A stretch of DNA of 64,000 bases from Planctomycetota bacterium. GTDB lineage: Bacteria > Planctomycetota > B15-G4 > JADJEK01. The DNA is taken from positions 1,178,001 to 1,242,000 of the forward strand of contig JADJEK010000001.1 of assembly GCA_016709145.1 (NCBI GenBank), in the 5' to 3' direction. Both the position numbers and the translations under genes were made by a program. The notes under the pieces were generated by a model. It saw nothing but the letters and a program-made list of their open reading frames with translations, did not search any database and was not told the DNA's origin. Shown here piece after piece: positions 62,730 through 64,000 of this stretch (the first letter of the stretch is position 1; each line of letters opens with the position of its first letter).

Positions 62730-63272
62730 ATGAACAAGTGCCAGAAATGTCAGAAGGCGCGAGCGACCGTCCTGGTCACGGACATCGATCTGGCCAGTCA
62801 CAAGCCGCAGCAGCTCCATCTGTGCGAGGACTGCGCGCGTGAGACCGGCATGGCCGCGGCGTTGAGCCCATCGGCGGCCGAGATGCTGAAGGCGTCGATC
62901 CTCTCGGTCACCGAGAAGGAGAGCAAGGCGCGCTCGGCGCAGCGCATCATGTGCGAGCACTGCGGACTCACGTACCAGGAGTTCCGCGTGAAGGGCCGCT
63001 TCGGCTGCACGGCCTGTTACGACACGTTCTCCGAACTCGTCGAGCCGCTGCTCGAGAAAGTCCACGGCGCGCGCGAGCACAAGGGTGAAGCCCCGCGCAA
63101 GCCGTCGAACAAGCGCAAGACGACGAACGTCGCCGAGTTCGAGAAAGAGCTGGTCGAGTTGCGGCGCAAGCTCACGCGCGCGGTCAAGGCCGAGGACTAC
63201 GAAGACGCGGCGCGCCTGCGCGACCGCATCACCGAGGTCGAGCGTCGCATCGGCGAGGTGACCGATGGCTGA
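62730..63272 (+). CDS. mcsA: McsA, activator of protein-arginine kinase
   Basis: 180 residues from ATG 62730 (MNKCQKCQKARATV); open frame upstream is Arg-rich and not conserved in style. Two zinc-ribbon cysteine pairs at the start (CQKC, then CEDC) and two more in MCEHCGLTY and CTACYDTF. The C-terminus has a UVR-type coiled coil, ELVELRRKLTRAVKAEDYED and AARLRDRI. Matches McsA of the CtsR-McsA-McsB-ClpC system. Overlaps mcsB by 8 bp. Confidence 0.92.
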   Translation: MNKCQKCQKARATVLVTDIDLASHKPQQLHLCEDCARETGMAAALSPSAAEMLKASILSVTEKESKARSAQRIMCEHCGLTYQEFRVKGRFGCTACYDTFSELVEPLLEKVHGAREHKGEAPRKPSNKRKTTNVAEFEKELVELRRKLTRAVKAEDYEDAARLRDRITEVERRIGEVTDG

Positions 63273-64000
63273 GACCGTCGGCAAGGACGCGTGGCTGCGC
63301 GGCGAAGGACAAGACGCCGACATCGTGATCTCGACGCGCGTGCGGCTCGCGCGCAACGTCGAGGGCTTCGCGCTGAAGGCGAAGCTCGCCGGCGACGAAG
63401 AAGTCGCGCTGCTGCAACACCTGCGCCAGCGCATCGGCAAGGTGAAGCTGGCCGAGAAGCAGCAATTCGTCGACCTGAAGCCGCTCGACGACGTCGAACG
63501 CCTGATGCTCGTCGAGCGCCATTTGATCAGTCTCGACCACGCGAACGCGGACAGCGAACGCGGCGTCATCCACGACGATCAAGGCTCGATCGCGCTGATG
63601 CTGAACGAAGAGGACCACCTGCGGCTGCAAGTCCTCGGCTCCGGCATGTGCGCCGAAGAGGTCTTCGACCGCGCGTTCGCGATCGAGGACGAACTGCAAG
63701 GCGTCGTCGAGTTCGCCTATCACTCGCGGTATGGATACCTGACGTCGTGCCCGACCAACGTCGGCACCGGCATGCGTCTGTCCGTGATGCTGCACCTGCC
63801 CGGGCTCGCGTTCACGAAGCAGATCGACAAGGTCTTCAACGCCGTCGCGCGCATGAACCTCGCGGTGCGCGGTTTCTACGGTGAAGGCACGAAGGCGCTG
63901 TCCGACCTCTATCAAATCAGCAACCAAGTGACGCTCGGCAAGACGCCCGAGGAGTTGCTGAACGACGTCCGCGGTGTGATCCCGGTGATCCTGCGTTGGG
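63265..64000 (+). CDS. mcsB: McsB protein-arginine kinase (3' end outside window)
   Basis: 245 residues visible from ATG 63265, overlapping the mcsA stop (ATGGCTGA). Phosphagen-kinase fold: IVISTRVRLARNVEGF (ATP-binding arginines), VIHDDQGSIALMLNEEDHLR with the loop before the catalytic site, and YLTSCPTNVGTGMRLSVMLH, the conserved CPTNxGTG motif with the reactive Cys. McsB marks proteins with phospho-arginine for ClpC-ClpP. Regulator ctsR is not seen upstream. Confidence 0.95.
   Translation, partial: MAETVGKDAWLRGEGQDADIVISTRVRLARNVEGFALKAKLAGDEEVALLQHLRQRIGKVKLAEKQQFVDLKPLDDVERLMLVERHLISLDHANADSERGVIHDDQGSIALMLNEEDHLRLQVLGSGMCAEEVFDRAFAIEDELQGVVEFAYHSRYGYLTSCPTNVGTGMRLSVMLHLPGLAFTKQIDKVFNAVARMNLAVRGFYGEGTKALSDLYQISNQVTLGKTPEELLNDVRGVIPVILRW

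Overview
The window is a high-GC bacterial chromosome segment. Gene content suggests a member of the Planctomycetota: several very large secreted FG-GAP/VCBS proteins with a shared C-terminal module, McsA/McsB, a RibBA fusion, a PilM-PilN-type fusion, and many ECF sigma/anti-sigma pairs. This taxonomic call is inference from gene style, not a database result.

Layout. 1-5210: leftward three-gene operon with 4-bp ATGA overlaps: an AbiEi-like winged-helix protein, a nucleotidyltransferase-fold protein and a NACHT/STAND NTPase with a nuclease-like N-terminus. Its promoter carries a perfect inverted repeat. It looks like an undescribed defence or toxin-antitoxin-type system and is the best novelty candidate here. 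5337-11056: an unknown helical protein, then a tightly packed run of Ppx/GppA, signal peptidase I with a large insert, ECF sigma, zinc anti-sigma and a periplasmic helical protein. 11087-17961: a carboxypeptidase-regulatory-like protein, small membrane proteins, arginase, an MFS transporter, a CopZ-like protein and TerC. 18124-30728: four large secreted beta-propeller proteins (one frameshifted) and an RDD membrane protein. 30905-36806: LemA, HtpX, an ABC exporter pair, a 65-residue membrane protein and a large M48 peptidase. 37108-40966: gyrA, preceded by strong hairpins, then ribBA. 41054-44783: a second sigma/anti-sigma/periplasmic-sensor triad running into PilM-N and PilO-like genes. 44839-45294: an ACT protein, followed by 760 bp of hairpins, a 35-bp inverted repeat and a 78-bp perfect palindrome. 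46055-54987: carB, a HEAT-repeat protein, a damaged nnrD, L-asparaginase II and a bifunctional nuclease.

55010-59529: three tRNA-Ser genes. Two of them are joined by a lower-GC element of about 3.4 kb flanked by 31-bp direct repeats that are tRNA 3' ends. The element holds an integrase remnant and genes of unknown function. The right-hand tRNA is a chimera of the GCT and TGA isoacceptors. 59645-64000: an unknown exported protein, a PEGA lipoprotein, murD, mcsA and the start of mcsB.

Translational coupling is widespread (ATGA, GTGA or ATGGCTGA overlaps), so most clusters are probably operons. All calls come from reading the sequence; no searches were run.
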